A stretch of 64,000 bases of DNA from Hypoxylon rubiginosum. Lineage: Eukaryota > Ascomycota > Sordariomycetes > Xylariales > Hypoxylaceae. The position numbers and the translations under genes were made by a program. Positions 46,195 through 57,175 of the stretch are shown here, in pieces (the first letter of the stretch is position 1; every line of letters starts with the position of its first letter). Below the pieces are notes generated by a model that saw only the letters and a list, made by a program, of their open reading frames with translations, was not told the DNA's origin and did not search any database. The stretch lies in assembly GCA_902806565.1 (NCBI GenBank), contig CADCXA010000032.1, positions 248,001 to 312,000 on the forward strand, written 5' to 3'.

Positions 46195-46563
46195 TTACGC
46201 CCCGAACTCGTTCAGGATGCCTTCCACATATTGGCACCTCAGCGCCTCTAGTCCCTGTATACATTCCTCGTAATCTGACTTCGCTTCGTTCAAGATTCCT
46301 TCAATCTCGTCGTATCCGCTCTCTGCCAACTCCATAACTCCCTGAGTCGGTTCCTGCAGCTGCCAGGTCCATCTCAAGTCGTCATGCTTTTTAGTAGCAA
46401 GCAAGACTTCGGCGTCATTCGCAGCCAGCTTGCTTTCGAAACCCGAAACTATCCCCGCCATGAGGTTCAAAAGGTCTCTGGCTTTGCTCTGGATAGCTAC
46501 TACCTCGTAAAGCTTGGTGATCAGTTCCCCGTCTCTGATCTGCAGTTCGTGAAAAGAGACCAT
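46195..46563 (-). CDS. Hypothetical helical protein, 122 residues
   Basis: A single-exon frame with a strongly helical, acidic composition (MVSFHELQIRDGELITKLYE .. EIEGILNEAKSDYEECIQGL). Heptad-like Leu/Ile spacing suggests a coiled coil. I recognise no family, and the upstream region gives no extra exon. The whole frame could be a standalone small protein or the remnant of a larger one, for example an N-terminal helical region of the kind found in fungal NLR or ankyrin proteins; that last point is only a guess. Confidence 0.45.
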   Translation of the reverse strand: MVSFHELQIRDGELITKLYEVVAIQSKARDLLNLMAGIVSGFESKLAANDAEVLLATKKHDDLRWTWQLQEPTQGVMELAESGYDEIEGILNEAKSDYEECIQGLEALRCQYVEGILNEFGA

Positions 46564-47578
46564 TTTGAATGACTGAGCTGCGTGAGAGCCTTTTGATCTC
46601 GATGGACTTTACAGCTGAAGACAACTCTGAGGATTAAAATTATGTTTTGCAAAAAGCCTAAATGCGTTCGAAGCTCGAAAGCGTAGTGGGACTAACGATG
46701 AATATATGAGGGTACCGGTTGAGAGTTGTCTGAGGTTGGTTTTGGATAATTCTCCAGGAAAAGGAAGCGTATCTTGGAAAGTCTGGCCGTTCATATAGTT
46801 GTATACACGCATTGTTCAAAATTTGAGTCACGAACAATCGCTTTGTCGCTTTTGTCGGTTGTTAGTCGACCAATAATGAATGCCTTTTTGGCACCCGAGC
46901 CAGACAAAGGACCGACAAGAAGGAGTAAGGTGCTACGTGATTACCTATTTTCCTAAAAGGGCAGAGTCAGGATTTTGAGTTGGTACAGCATCATGGTGAA
47001 CATACAGCACCAAGGACGGCGGCTGGGAAGGTGGTCTACAAGAAAATATCTGATGCAGTGCTTGCGAAGCCATTTTGAGCATTGCGAATGTATAGCCTTC
47101 GTAAAGAGATCTTATAGAATTAGATGATAGATATAATTAGCTTGTTATTCCTATTACTCAATCTATCCAAGACGTGTAATATTGTGTGGGGGTGAGTTCG
47201 ATGGTTACACCTAGGTAAGGAGGTGATCAATGAGTTTCTAATATTAGGTACCTACCTAGGGTATGATACACCTATGAGAGGTCTAGTATCTATGTACTTG
47301 GGGTGTCTAACAAAAAGCAACATCGGATGGTGTACCGTAGTTGGGCACAAGGCTAGGCAAACAAACAGGTATCACAAAGGGGTAGGCAGCGCTGTTGGTT
47401 TCAACCCCCTTGCCATAGGTACCTGGGGTACCTACCCCTACATTAGGCAGGTATTTATTATAATAATATTTCCTTTCAATGTCTCATACCAATTGATCTT
47501 TATCTACCTACTTACATCGGCCAGCATTATGGTCATCTACTAACAAATTATTCCTTAGCGACACTCGGATTATAGAGG
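46564..47578. other. Intergenic region
   Basis: About 1 kb without a gene. It contains CCTAGG motifs near 47212 and 47257. The frame at 47223-47543 (+) is AT-rich and unsupported. Confidence 0.5.
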
Positions 47579-49139
47579 ATGGATTCCTCACCGAAGAATA
47601 AACTTCTCCGGAAGCTAGGCCGCAAGTCAGGATCACTACCCTCTAAGTAGAAGCTCGTAAGCTAATTGACACAGTGAGGCTTACCAATTGGCTATGTATG
47701 TGCTGGACCAGTATCGCGGCACTTCTGTCTCCTGTCGCTTTGTACTTCCTCCAAGTCTTGCCAGTCAGGACTCGCGCTTGAAGCTTGTCAACACCGTCCA
47801 GGCCGCTATAGTAAACACGGTTCTTCAGAATCCGGTCCTGCAGGTTGCAATCTTAGATGCCAACTCAAAGAGGCCCGCCTGGATCCAGCTGGAGAACCTT
47901 GACCTTACTCAACACGTTGAATGGCAATTTTTGGACCATTCGGCGGACTTCGAGGATGTGTCACAGGAGACAACTGTATCTCAACTTGATGCTACATATC
48001 CCGAGCTTGAGAAGCGGCCAGGATGGAAGATATTCATCCTCCACCAATTTGAGACGGACATTCTGGAGATACTATTTACCTGGAATCACCCACACGCTGA
48101 CGGTATGAGTGGGAAGATCTTCATGGAATCTTTATTCCAGAACCTCAATACCAAACGAAACAATGACATACATCAGGACTCGGATAACGTGATTAGACTT
48201 CCCCAGTCCACTCCAAGGCTTCCACCACCAATTGAAGAGCTCACAAAGCTTCCCGTAGAACCACAATTTGCCCTAAAATCATTCTGGCAGGAATATCGAC
48301 CGCAGATTTTCTCCAGGAGCCTATCTCAGGCCAACTGGGCTCCGATCTGTCTATCCCCTTACAAAACTCAATTTCGTGTCTTCACCATCGATAATGCCAC
48401 TCTTGCTAAGGTATTAGCTGCCTGCCGAGAGCATGATACTACTCTCACCGGCCTTCTCCACGGACTGATACTTGTATCTCTTGCGTCACATCTCCAAGAA
48501 AACGCTGCACCGGCCTTCGAGAGCATCACGGCGATCGATCTGCGGCGTTTCCTTTCTTCAACCACGAGCTATCCGTGGATCCAACCAAAACGAACCATGG
48601 GAAACTACGTGACAATCACGGGCCACGTGTTCGGCACCGACCTCCTTAAGCAGATTCGGTCCAAGATTCCACCGAAAACGACCGACGTAGAACTGCCTGC
48701 TAGCCTTCTGGACGAAGTATGGTCTACCGCCTTCGCTGTGCGGAAAGATATACAGCACAAGCTGGAAATTGGCGTGAAGAATGATATGGTGGGACTGATG
48801 AGGTTCGTCGGAGATTGGCTGGTGCAGATGAGAGACATGGCACGCAGACCGCGGCCACATTCTTGGTTCGTCTCGAATCTCGGCGTGCTCGACGGGAACC
48901 CAAACATGAATGAAGAGCTATCTATCGGGAAAGACGAGGCTTGGTTTATTAGCCGGGCGCAGTTTGCGATTAGCGCAGAGACTACGTCGGCAGCACTCAT
49001 GATCTCCCCCATGACTGTCGCAGGTGGGCAACTTTGTGTCGGGGGTAGTTGGCAAGATTGTATCTTTGATGTTAGCCTAGGGGAAAGCGTTATGGCTGAT
49101 CTGAAGAGATGGTTGGTCCAGATCGGGACTCAGTCATGA
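47579..49139 (+). CDS. AATase/condensation-like acyltransferase
   Basis: A 503-residue BAHD/condensation-fold acyltransferase, closest in pattern to the fungal alcohol acetyltransferase (AATase) group. Exons 47579-47625 and 47675-49139. The first exon gives MDSSPKNKLLRKLGR, and the joined KLGRNEAYQLAMYVLDQYRG resembles the usual family start (LGRLE.Y..AR). The donor is the unusual GTCAGG; the branch is GCTAAT and the acceptor ACAG. The catalytic HxxxD motif is in FTWNHPHADGMSG at about 160-170 (HPHAD). LQENAAPAFESITAIDLRRF and GNYVTITGHVFG are also in family positions. It probably acylates an alcohol or amine with acetyl- or another acyl-CoA; the substrate is unknown. Confidence 0.82.
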
Positions 49140-49600
49140 AAGCGGCCTTCGATCTGGTGAGTTGGAAAGTGAGTTTCCTTTTTGGCAATGAAATATCTTA
49201 AGATACTATGAGTATTTCTAGCGTTATCTTGTGTAGCTTACGGTAAAGAACCTTACTTTGGACACTGTTAAATAAGCTAAGGCTATATAATTATACCTTG
49301 TGCATACAGCAAGGAGCTCGAGGACGACGGATCGATGCAGATTTCCAATGTTAAAGGAATACAGTTGAAGACGGCTCAGCTATGGCTACGATGTATTGAA
49401 TTTTCATCTAAACATCCTACAAATGCTGGAAGGAATGAATATCTACTCCGTATCAGGGTTTTTATCAGACGTCTGGCATAGAAATTGGCACCCGGGCCTT
49501 ATTCTGTTACGGGAGTCATCACGAATTAGGGAATCTAGCTCGATCCAGGTTCCTTAAGATGAGTCAAGAGAAAAGGAGTTCTTCAATTTCCTAGGCACAA
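49140..49600. other. Convergent intergenic region
   Basis: 3' flanks of the acyltransferase (+) and the kinase-like gene (-). No gene is seen. Confidence 0.5.
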
Positions 49601-50559
49601 TTATTCCACATCATATAAATCATTCCAGAACAGGATATCGTACAGGCGTTCCTCAGGCAGATTCAATGATGCGTAGTTCTCACGCCTCGGAGATCGAATG
49701 CGAACGTGAACACTCGCTGCAGTCTTCCAGCCAAAAAACCCAGCCATTTCCCAGTCGACGAGCCCAACGATCTTGTCGTTATCGACAATGCAGTTTGACC
49801 GCGAAACATCATTATGCATAAAGCTAAGATCAGGGTCTTTCTCGTCATCCGCAAAAATGATGTCTTTCTCGACTTGCTGTATACCGCGATGGTCTACGGG
49901 ATCCGGATCCGGAACGATGTAGGATCGGTGAGTGATCTCACTTGGGGGGGCTATCGTGCGCAGCTTCTGTAGCATTTGCCGTGCTTGTTCCTTGAAGGAA
50001 GCCTTCTGAGATTGTGAGATGTACTGCCAGGCTATATTTAGGCCGACACCGGGAATTCTCTCCTGTACAAATACATCCCGTCCGTTGATCTGCCGGGGGA
50101 AAAACATTAGGGACGAATTAATAGAAAATGCAGTTGAAGAGCGAGAGCGCAGCCGAGTTATACCTTAGCAGCGAAATAGACTTGGGGAACTTTGATGTCG
50201 TCCAACACCTTCTCTGCAAGGCGAGTGGCCTCCACTTCGTTTGCATCGGCGTATGAGTAGTCGCGGTACGATCGCCGGCCCTCGGGAATTGCCTTCAAAT
50301 GACTCGACTTGATGATCACGCCTCCGAGCGCAAAGACGTCGCGCCCTCCTTCGTCGTTTTCATAGATCCTGTTGAGTTCTGTGCACTGTGCAAGCACTGT
50401 AGACCAGTACTTGAGGGACTCGGGCGTCGTACTGTTGATATGCTTCGCATCGGGCTTGAAGTCGGTGGGACGGGGAAGGTATCTGCCATATAAAGGTACA
50501 TCCGCATACAGGTCGCCTTCAGGTATCTTGTCAGGGTCAGATTCGTATGGATTCATCAT
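49601..50559 (-). CDS. APH-like phosphotransferase (kinase fold)
   Basis: A 294-residue protein of the aminoglycoside phosphotransferase/choline kinase-like superfamily, from exons 50559-50164 and 50089-49601 with a 74-nt intron (GTATAA..GCAG). The lobe containing the N-terminal beta sheet includes FALGGVIIKSSHLK. The Brenner motif is FMHNDVSRSNCIVD (catalytic Asp in HND, Asn five residues later), followed by IVGLVDWEMAGFFG, where the Asp binds Mg2+. In fungi such genes are numerous and their substrates unknown; an antibiotic-resistance role must not be assumed. The protein is shorter than many family members, ending only some 50 residues after the DWE motif. Confidence 0.85.
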
Positions 50560-51329
50560 ACCAGTTCTGCTAATGTGGATGGTTACGATGAGAGAGAGGA
50601 ATAGGAACAGTATCTCATTTTTGAGCTGAGGAGTGTTTAAAAACGCACGGACCTTGTTATCGCCGACAACATACGCTGCACCGCCTCCCCATGGCTGCCC
50701 ACAGCCGCCTGTAGGCTGCCTACGGCTGATAGCTACGGCGCTTCTCGTGTTCTACAATCTTTTCGCAAGTCTTGCATACGAAAGTTGGTTCCCCAATTGC
50801 CCGGTCAAGACCCTCGCTCAGCCCCGTTGTTAGTTGATAGTGTAGTTTGTCAAGACGTTGTTAGTCTGTTGTACAAGATGCTGTTGGCAGTTCTCTTGCC
50901 TTATTAGGACGCTGTTGGGCGATGGTGCAGCTCAAGATACATATCGTGAGCACTTTATCACCAATCGATCACATAAGGCTCTTTAACTACAGACGTGTGA
51001 TCTATGAGCCGCGCGCACAATGCTTGTATAACCGTAGAGAGGGCACCAATCAAGAATAATATCTATGAGATACGAAGGCCTGGGATACTATGCAAGAAGT
51101 CATGGGTCGCTCGATTCTGCCTGCGACAGGCATACCGGGTGTCTTTACAACGATAGCATATCAAAAGATCCAAAGTATATAAAAGCAAAGACCCTTTCCC
51201 TCAATCCCTAACTCTGGCAGACTATTCCCCTCAACTCAAGCCTATCAATATTCCGATTCCACAACATTTTGAACTCGCGACAATACAATCCAACCTCATC
51301 ATTCCAAACAGAGCTGGAACTTATCAATC
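50560..51329. other. Intergenic region
   Basis: Spacer between the APH-like gene (-) and the small CxxC ORF (+). The frame at 50633-50833 (+) is unsupported. A pyrimidine-rich leader lies at about 51200-51265. Confidence 0.5.
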
Positions 51330-51488
51330 ATGGCCGACCGATGCCCTGTTTGCAATGGATGGATGAATACGACTCGTGGTGGTGTCCACTACTGCCCGGG
51401 AAAGTCCAATGCCACTATAGAGGAGGAGTTGAAGTCCACTCAATTCGGCGAAGACGAGGCTCCTATGCTAGTGGCAACTGTTAATTGA
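51330..51488 (+). CDS. Possible 52-residue CxxC peptide
   Basis: A short ATG frame with MADRCPVCNGWMNTTRGG, one more Cys in HYCPGKS, and an acidic C-terminus (EEELKSTQFGEDEAP). The Cys-x-x-Cys-x-Gly layout resembles DnaJ-type or rubredoxin-like zinc knuckles, but only three Cys are in this exon. About 90 nt downstream a CTATAG acceptor is followed by a frame reading CAGCSGSGTV and a stop (51572-51603). That would supply two more Cys; I could not find a donor that joins the frames cleanly. The upstream leader is pyrimidine-rich, as in real fungal genes. An overlapping frame (51269-51484) is rejected. Confidence 0.4.
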   Translation: MADRCPVCNGWMNTTRGGVHYCPGKSNATIEEELKSTQFGEDEAPMLVATVN

Positions 51489-52000
51489 TGAGATGGTTCA
51501 TTCACTCTCGGTAATATACTCTGATATATCTTAATTTCCTAGCTTTGTCACTAATAAGATGTCTATAGGTTGTGCAGGATGCAGTGGTAGTGGTACTGTG
51601 TAGACGTTCACAGATCTTGTAAAGTCTGAGTATCACGACTCAGGTTGAGGTTCGGTGTGTGGCGATGGATTACATTAAAGGCACAATTTTTATTTATTTA
51701 ATAAATTGAAACTGAGTTGGACAACAAACGATTGCGAGATTATTCTCCTAGTCCTCGACATGCCTAGGCCAATATAGCAATAACAGCTTCTGAAAATGAT
51801 TTATATCCTGTTCGAATTTCTTCATTGCCGCGTACTACATAATCATATCTAATAGTGCAACAGAGCCACATATAAAGAGGAGTAATAAGAAGAAGTACTA
51901 ACTATGAGCGTAGAGTTAGGTAAGTTGACATCGCTTTTGGAGTCCCAAGCCGATCAGCCAGTTGCCCGTCGAACTGTTCACCAGAAATATCGGCAAGCCC

Positions 52001-52031
<31 letters not shown>

Positions 52032-52137
52032 TATCATCTATACTCAGGCAGAGGGTTTTTATCTGCACGGATTTGCTACAGGCGATGCAAAAAATTGTAA
52101 GATGCTCTGGTTCTTTATCAAGGAGCGTATACGATAG
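51489..52137. other. Intergenic region with C homopolymer
   Basis: AT-rich spacer. Contains the possible second exon of the CxxC ORF (51572-51603) and the 30-C run at 51998-52027. The frames across the C run (Pro or Gly tracts) are artefacts of the homopolymer. Confidence 0.5.
51998..52027. repeat. Poly-C run, 30 bases
   Basis: An uninterrupted C homopolymer of 30 bases, very unusual in this AT-rich spacer. Its exact length is likely unreliable, and it may mark a sequencing or assembly problem. Confidence 0.9.
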
Positions 52138-52434
52138 TTTCGACATCCCAATGATACGGAGCCGCCGTATCCGGTGCTATGGAAATTTGGTACTGCTACT
52201 CACGAAGTAGGAACCATGCGTATGGGAGTGAATCAAGGTCATAGTGCTGTTGACAAAGACCTCAAGGTGCACTTCATGAACAAGCTGTACGTGCGCGACC
52301 TGTCCATGTTCCCTTACAGTCTAATGGCGAACCTGTTGTTGACTCTGGCGGCGCTGGTGATCAGGCTTGGAGACCCCCTGAGCCTGAAACCATACATGCT
52401 GGGTACCTTAGTCACTATACTAGCATCTCCGTAG
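52138..52434 (+). pseudogene. GMC oxidoreductase C-terminal remnant
   Basis: After an in-frame TAG (52135-52137), this frame reads PYPVLWKFGTATHEVGTMRM, then GHSAVDKDLKVHFMNKLYVR, DLSMFPYS and NLLLTLAALVIRLGD. This matches the C-terminal domain of GMC (glucose-methanol-choline) flavoenzymes, where H-E-x-G-T-x-R-M-G, the NLYV.D.S.FP block and a final N-P..T..ALA.R.AD helix are conserved. The Asn-Pro of that helix has become Asn-Leu. No FAD-binding N-terminal half is found upstream; the DNA there is the poly-C region. A truncated, inactive remnant is the simplest reading. Confidence 0.72.
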
Positions 52435-53248
52435 GGCTGAAAAGGAATTGTACCGTATAGTACTCATTCAGGAAAAGAAAACTTTCTTTCTGCGAAATCG
52501 GATACTTGCCTACTAGGTACGTATCTATCTAGGAGGTAGGTAAGTTGGGTTAACAGTTTATCAAGCCAAGTTAACAAGCTGATGGAATAGGTAAGTGACG
52601 AAGCGAAGAGGGTATCCAATAGGAAGAAAGTTCTATTATAAATATTCAAATTTGAGTAGATAGAGAAAGGACTCGAGTAAAACGTCGAATGTAGGCTCTT
52701 TAACTGGGGTATCGTCAAATTCTGGGCACACTAGCCAAAGGGCGGAACCCGAAAGATAGGTACAGCGGAGAAATAGTTATGTCCCTGCTCCACGCCTAAT
52801 TACAGGATTAAACTACACAGATCATCCCCAGGGAACCTAGCTCTTATCAGCGACTTGGGTTCCATTGGCGATCCAGATCCGATGGGGGTCCATTGGAGAG
52901 ATAAGGTCGTCGGGCAGGAGCGTTGCTAACGATTACCTAGCTAAGCTATAATATGGATCGAGACGTGTCTGTTGGCTGTAAAATTGCGTACGATTGCAAT
53001 AGGGATGTGAGAGAAGTACTGTCTAGCCAAGCTATCTCAATGTTCAATATAATGGTGATGATAAATGTCTTGCTTTACCTATACAGCAATCTGTCTCCGT
53101 CCCTAATATGGATCTAACCTAGCATCTATTCAAAGGGTTCTTGTTCCATCTAGGCTTTTCAAATTTAGTTCAAGTACCTCCCTAATACATCATTGCTAGG
53201 TTCTCAACCCCTTCATTTACCTACCTAGACGGTACCCAGAAGCCGAAA
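52435..53248. other. Intergenic; permease promoter
   Basis: No gene is supported. A CTAGGAGGTAGGTAAG motif is at about 52529-52544 and CTACCTAGACGG is just before the permease ATG. Confidence 0.5.
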
Positions 53249-55345
53249 ATGTCTGCAGAATATCCCCCCCAATGGGGCGCGTCTGAAAAGACCACCGTCG
53301 AGGGTGCGGCCCAGTCCTGCGATGCGGACAGCCGTGAGGTTTCCGAGACGGCGACGAGAGGCATCAAGCGTGGGTTGAAGTCCCGACACGCGCAGCTCAT
53401 CGCTCTCGGAGGCACCATCGGGACGGGCCTCTTCGTCAGCACCGGCTCAACGCTCGCCAAGGGAGGACCGGGTTTCTTCCTCATAGCTTACCTGCTCATG
53501 TCCGCTCTAGTTTTTCTCATCGTCTCATCCATCACTCTAACTGCGTCATATCTGTAGGTCTTAATTCCAAGGATTCAAACATACCTAACCTACGTAGACT
53601 CTAATATCTCCTTAGCCCGGTCGAGGGAGCTACCCCTAGCTACTTCGCCTCTCGCTATGTCTCCAAATCGCTTGGATGGTCAATGGGGTGGTTCTATTGG
53701 TACGCTTTTGTAAGTTCTACTTTTCGTATCTGGCGCACGTCTCTTGAGCAGCACTGATATGCAGTCACCCATTTTCAGGGAATATTCGTTCCTTACGAAC
53801 TCACCGCGTCAACCCTGGTAATCGAATTCTGGAACCCCCCTATCAGCCCTGCCGTGTGGATTACGATCATGCTCGTGGTCGTCGTCGGGCTGAACCTGCT
53901 CCCGGTTTCGGTCTACGGAGAAAGCGAGTTCTGGTTCGCTTCGCTTAAAGTCATCACGATCATCGGATTGCTCATCCTCTCCTTCATTCTTTTCTGGTGG
54001 GGAGGTCCGGGACGTGACAGGCTCGGCTTCCACTACTGGAACCATCCCGGATCGTTTAACAAGTATATTCTCGAAGGCCCTGCTGGTCTAGCTGTGAGCT
54101 TCTGGAGCACTTTGATTTCGGCGTTGCTACCCGTGAGTTCCCCCCTCTAAACCCATATGAAAAGACCCCTAGTCTAACGATAGAAAATAGTTCTCTTTTG
54201 CCCCAGAGATGCTTGTCTTCTGCTGCGGCGAGATGAAGTCGCCCCGACGAAACTTGCCGGCTGCTGCCAAAAACTTCATCATCCGCATTTTCGTCTTTTA
54301 CATCGGCTCCGCCATCGCAATCGGTGTCATTTGCCCGTCCGACGACCCCGGCCTAGGCAGTAGTGGATCAGGTGCTGGATCATCCCCTTTCGTCCTCGGC
54401 ATCAAGAGGGCTGGAATTCAGGGGCTCGACAGCGTCATTAATGCGGTATGAACTATTTAAATTAGTTACGCGAACCGTTGTCTGTTATTCTAATGATCAA
54501 CTTTCCTTCGTTTTGTGATTCTTTTTTTTTCTTTCACCGATCCTTCTTGAGGCGGATTCCAGTATATTTCTTCTACTCTTGTTTCATGATAACTTCACAC
54601 ATAGCTGCTAACCTAAGCTCTTGATAACCCATGGCAGGCCATTCTTACCTCGGCCTGGTCGGCAGCCAACGCGTTCATTTACCAATCCAGTCGATCGTTG
54701 TACTCGATGTCCATTAACGGGGATGCGCCCAAGATCTTCTGTAGGTGCACCAAGAAAGGAGTGCCCTACGTCGCCGTTATCGCATCGTCGCTCTTCTCTT
54801 TCCTGGCTTACCTTAATGTGAACTCCGAGTCGGGTAAGGTGTTCAATTGGTTAGTCAATCTGGTGAACACGGCGGCGTTCATCTCTTGGATCTCATGCGC
54901 AGTTGTAAGTCATTATTTACCCATGCTCATTTAATATTCGGGACTAATTAACTTGTGCTAGACCTCCTTGCGATTTCAGAAAGCGTATGCGGCTCAGGGT
55001 CGGAGCCAGGATGACCTTACTTACACGTCGCGATATCTTCAACCTTGGGCATCATATTTTTGCATTGTCGCCTTTACGCTTCTTTGCCTTATTAATGGTT
55101 TCGATGTATTCTTACCGGACTCGTGGTCGGTTTCGTCCTTCTTGAGTGCTTACATTGGCATTCCGATTTTCCTGGTGCTTTACTTCGGTCATAAGCTCAC
55201 GGTAGGAAGATCGGATTCTTGGTGCATCCCGGTTGAGAAGGTCGATTTGGTAACCGGATTAGACGAACTAAAGGCTGATGAGGAGGACGAAGAGGGAAAG
55301 ACCTCGATGTGGACAAAGGTCAAAAAGTTGGTTAAACGTGAATAA
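53249..55345 (+). CDS. Amino acid permease (YAT/AAT family), 6 exons
   Basis: A plasma-membrane amino acid/H+ symporter of 552 residues with 12 expected membrane segments. Exons: 53249-53553, 53616-53709, 53779-54132, 54191-54445, 54638-54904, 54962-55345; all phases agree (intron 4 is 192 nt, the others are short). The cytosolic N-terminus leads to the family block GLKSRHAQLIALGGTIGTGL, then ASYLPVEGATPSYFASRYV, GWFYWYAFGIFVPYELTAS, FSFAPEMLVFCCGEMKSPRR, and SSRSLYSMSINGDAPKIF, all at family positions. The C-terminal tail is acidic and ends in VKKLVKRE. Its substrate is not predictable. Confidence 0.94.
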
Positions 55346-55649
55346 TAAATGTAGATCTTTACGTATAATACATTTGGTTAATTGAAAGGCTCTTTGGAAC
55401 ATTTCAATTGATCTCATATATAAGAGATTAAGATTTCTGTAGGGTAACTGACTCCCTGGACGTCTGTCTAAAAATTGTCCAAGTTCTACGGATTCTCGGC
55501 AGGTATGTCACGATTAAGTTTATTAATCAAATGCTTCTCGTCGATGTAATTTAAAATTAATTTATTCCGCCAACCTCTAGCCTCTTGCTGGGTATCACAT
55601 TGTTGCAAGGAATGTTGGCCTTTAAAGGGGTCCGCCCCCCTTGAACAGC
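55346..55649. other. Convergent intergenic region
   Basis: A 304-bp spacer between the permease (+) and the dioxygenase (-), both ending into it. Nothing else is seen. Confidence 0.5.
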
Positions 55650-56682
55650 TCATTCTAACAGAAACTCAGGGGACTTCAGGTCGACCCAACCTAGATTCGG
55701 CTCAGACTGCTTCCAACCCAAGCGGTCGCGCACCAGCTGCGAGTACGTCTTGACATCCTCAATCGGATAGCTGAGGTAAGGTATTTCCTTTTGAAACTGA
55801 CGTTAGCCGACGTGTCCCTAGTAAAGTCAGAAAGCGCAATGCTAGCTTAACTTACCTCCTGGCGGTGCACGCCGCTGCACATGAAAAAGATGTGCACGGT
55901 ACGGCTCCCGGTCGGCAGCGAGTACTCCCCCGCGCCGTGGTACATACTGCCCAGCATGACGAAGGCCTCCCCCCTCTTCAGTTCTGCGTCGAAGACCCCC
56001 TTATCCCCGTCGGGCCCGAAGTCGGGCCTGCCGTCGCCCCAGAGGTGGGAGCCCGGCACGATCCGCGTCGCGCCGTTCGCCCTCGAGGTGTCGCAGCCCG
56101 GCACGAACAGGCCGAGCAGCACGTCGCGGCCCTTGCGGTACCTGTCGGCCGCGGCGTGCCGGGCGTGGTGGTTCTTGTCGTCCCGGTGCAGCAGCTGCGG
56201 CTGGCACCCGGGCTGCGAGGACATGGTGATGGAGATGGAGAGCAGCGGGTGCGACTGGGTGACGCGCGCTTCGCTGCCGTGCCATGCCGTCGACTCGAGG
56301 CCGATGAAGTACTCGGCAAGATCCTGATTTCGGCGACTGTCAGCATGAGATGCTCTCTTAAGAACTATGATGCGAACAAGTGTGGTACCTGCGGCGGGTA
56401 TCGCTGAGCTCATACCTGGTATAGGGGGTCCGAGAAGAACTTCTCGCGAGCCGTCTTACTTCTGCCAACCAAGCGTGTGCAAGTCGCCGTGCCCCCGTTC
56501 AGGGCTCCGACCTTGGCACCCGTCGCCGCCGCCGCGGAAGCATCGAGGTAGGGCTGCACCTCCTTCTGCGCGTCATCTAAGGAATCTAGATCGATGAAAT
56601 CTTTAATGATGACGCAACCGTCTCTCTCGATGGCGTCGATGAAGGCCTGAAGGCCGTCTCCTCGGGAAACGCGTTGGGCCAT
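55650..56682 (-). CDS. PhyH-type 2-oxoglutarate/Fe(II) dioxygenase
   Basis: A 293-residue member of the phytanoyl-CoA dioxygenase superfamily. Exons (minus): 56682-56416, 56323-55856, 55796-55650; introns GTATGA..CAG (92 nt) and GTAAGT..CAG (59 nt). The start is the ATG of MAQRVSRGDG; the longer frame begins with GTG. The N-terminal block ERDGCVIIKDFIDLDSLDDA is typical of the family. The iron ligands are the H-x-D of LLHRDDKNHH and the distal His of LGSMYHGAG, and Arg of SRTVHIFF binds 2-oxoglutarate. Members hydroxylate or otherwise oxidise secondary metabolites or fatty acyl chains. The aminotransferase is a neighbour on the same strand. Confidence 0.9.
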
Positions 56683-57175
56683 GATAGTATCTTTGGACTG
56701 AGTAAGGTACCTATCCACCTAATGTTTAGAAAGATCTCTTGTACTGCTCTTTCTATAGCTATGTGTACCTGTTATGCACCGTTTATATGCGACCACCAGC
56801 CGTTGCTAGGGATAATTATTTACACCATCTGTTCTTGAAATGGGGCCGCCCTCTCACTTTTGGACCCGGATATAATTATTCACAACGATTATACATAGAA
56901 TCGTGGCGTGTAATACCTAGTAGACGTTGGAGGGTTGGGGTTTTTAGCTATCAGGAGCTGAATAATTCAATCGCGTTATTCAATGATGTCGTCGGCAAGT
57001 CTAGATCTATAATGGCCTGGAAAAGCCGATCGGATCGTTCAGCGGAAGTAACCGACACAGGATTGCCGGTAGGGCTCTCGGCAGGCAGGGCGGTTTAAGC
57101 CGATAATCTATCCCCACAGAGCAAAAGCCCAGGCCGTCTAGCTGTTCAAAGGACCATCAGCAATTACGTGTGCTT
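56683..57175. other. Intergenic region
   Basis: Upstream of the dioxygenase and downstream of the aminotransferase. The frame at 56739-57098 (+) shows no domain. Confidence 0.5.

Noticed and set aside
51904..52210. Frames with Pro or Gly tracts across the C run
   Set aside because: Tracts arise only from the 30-C homopolymer; no coding support.
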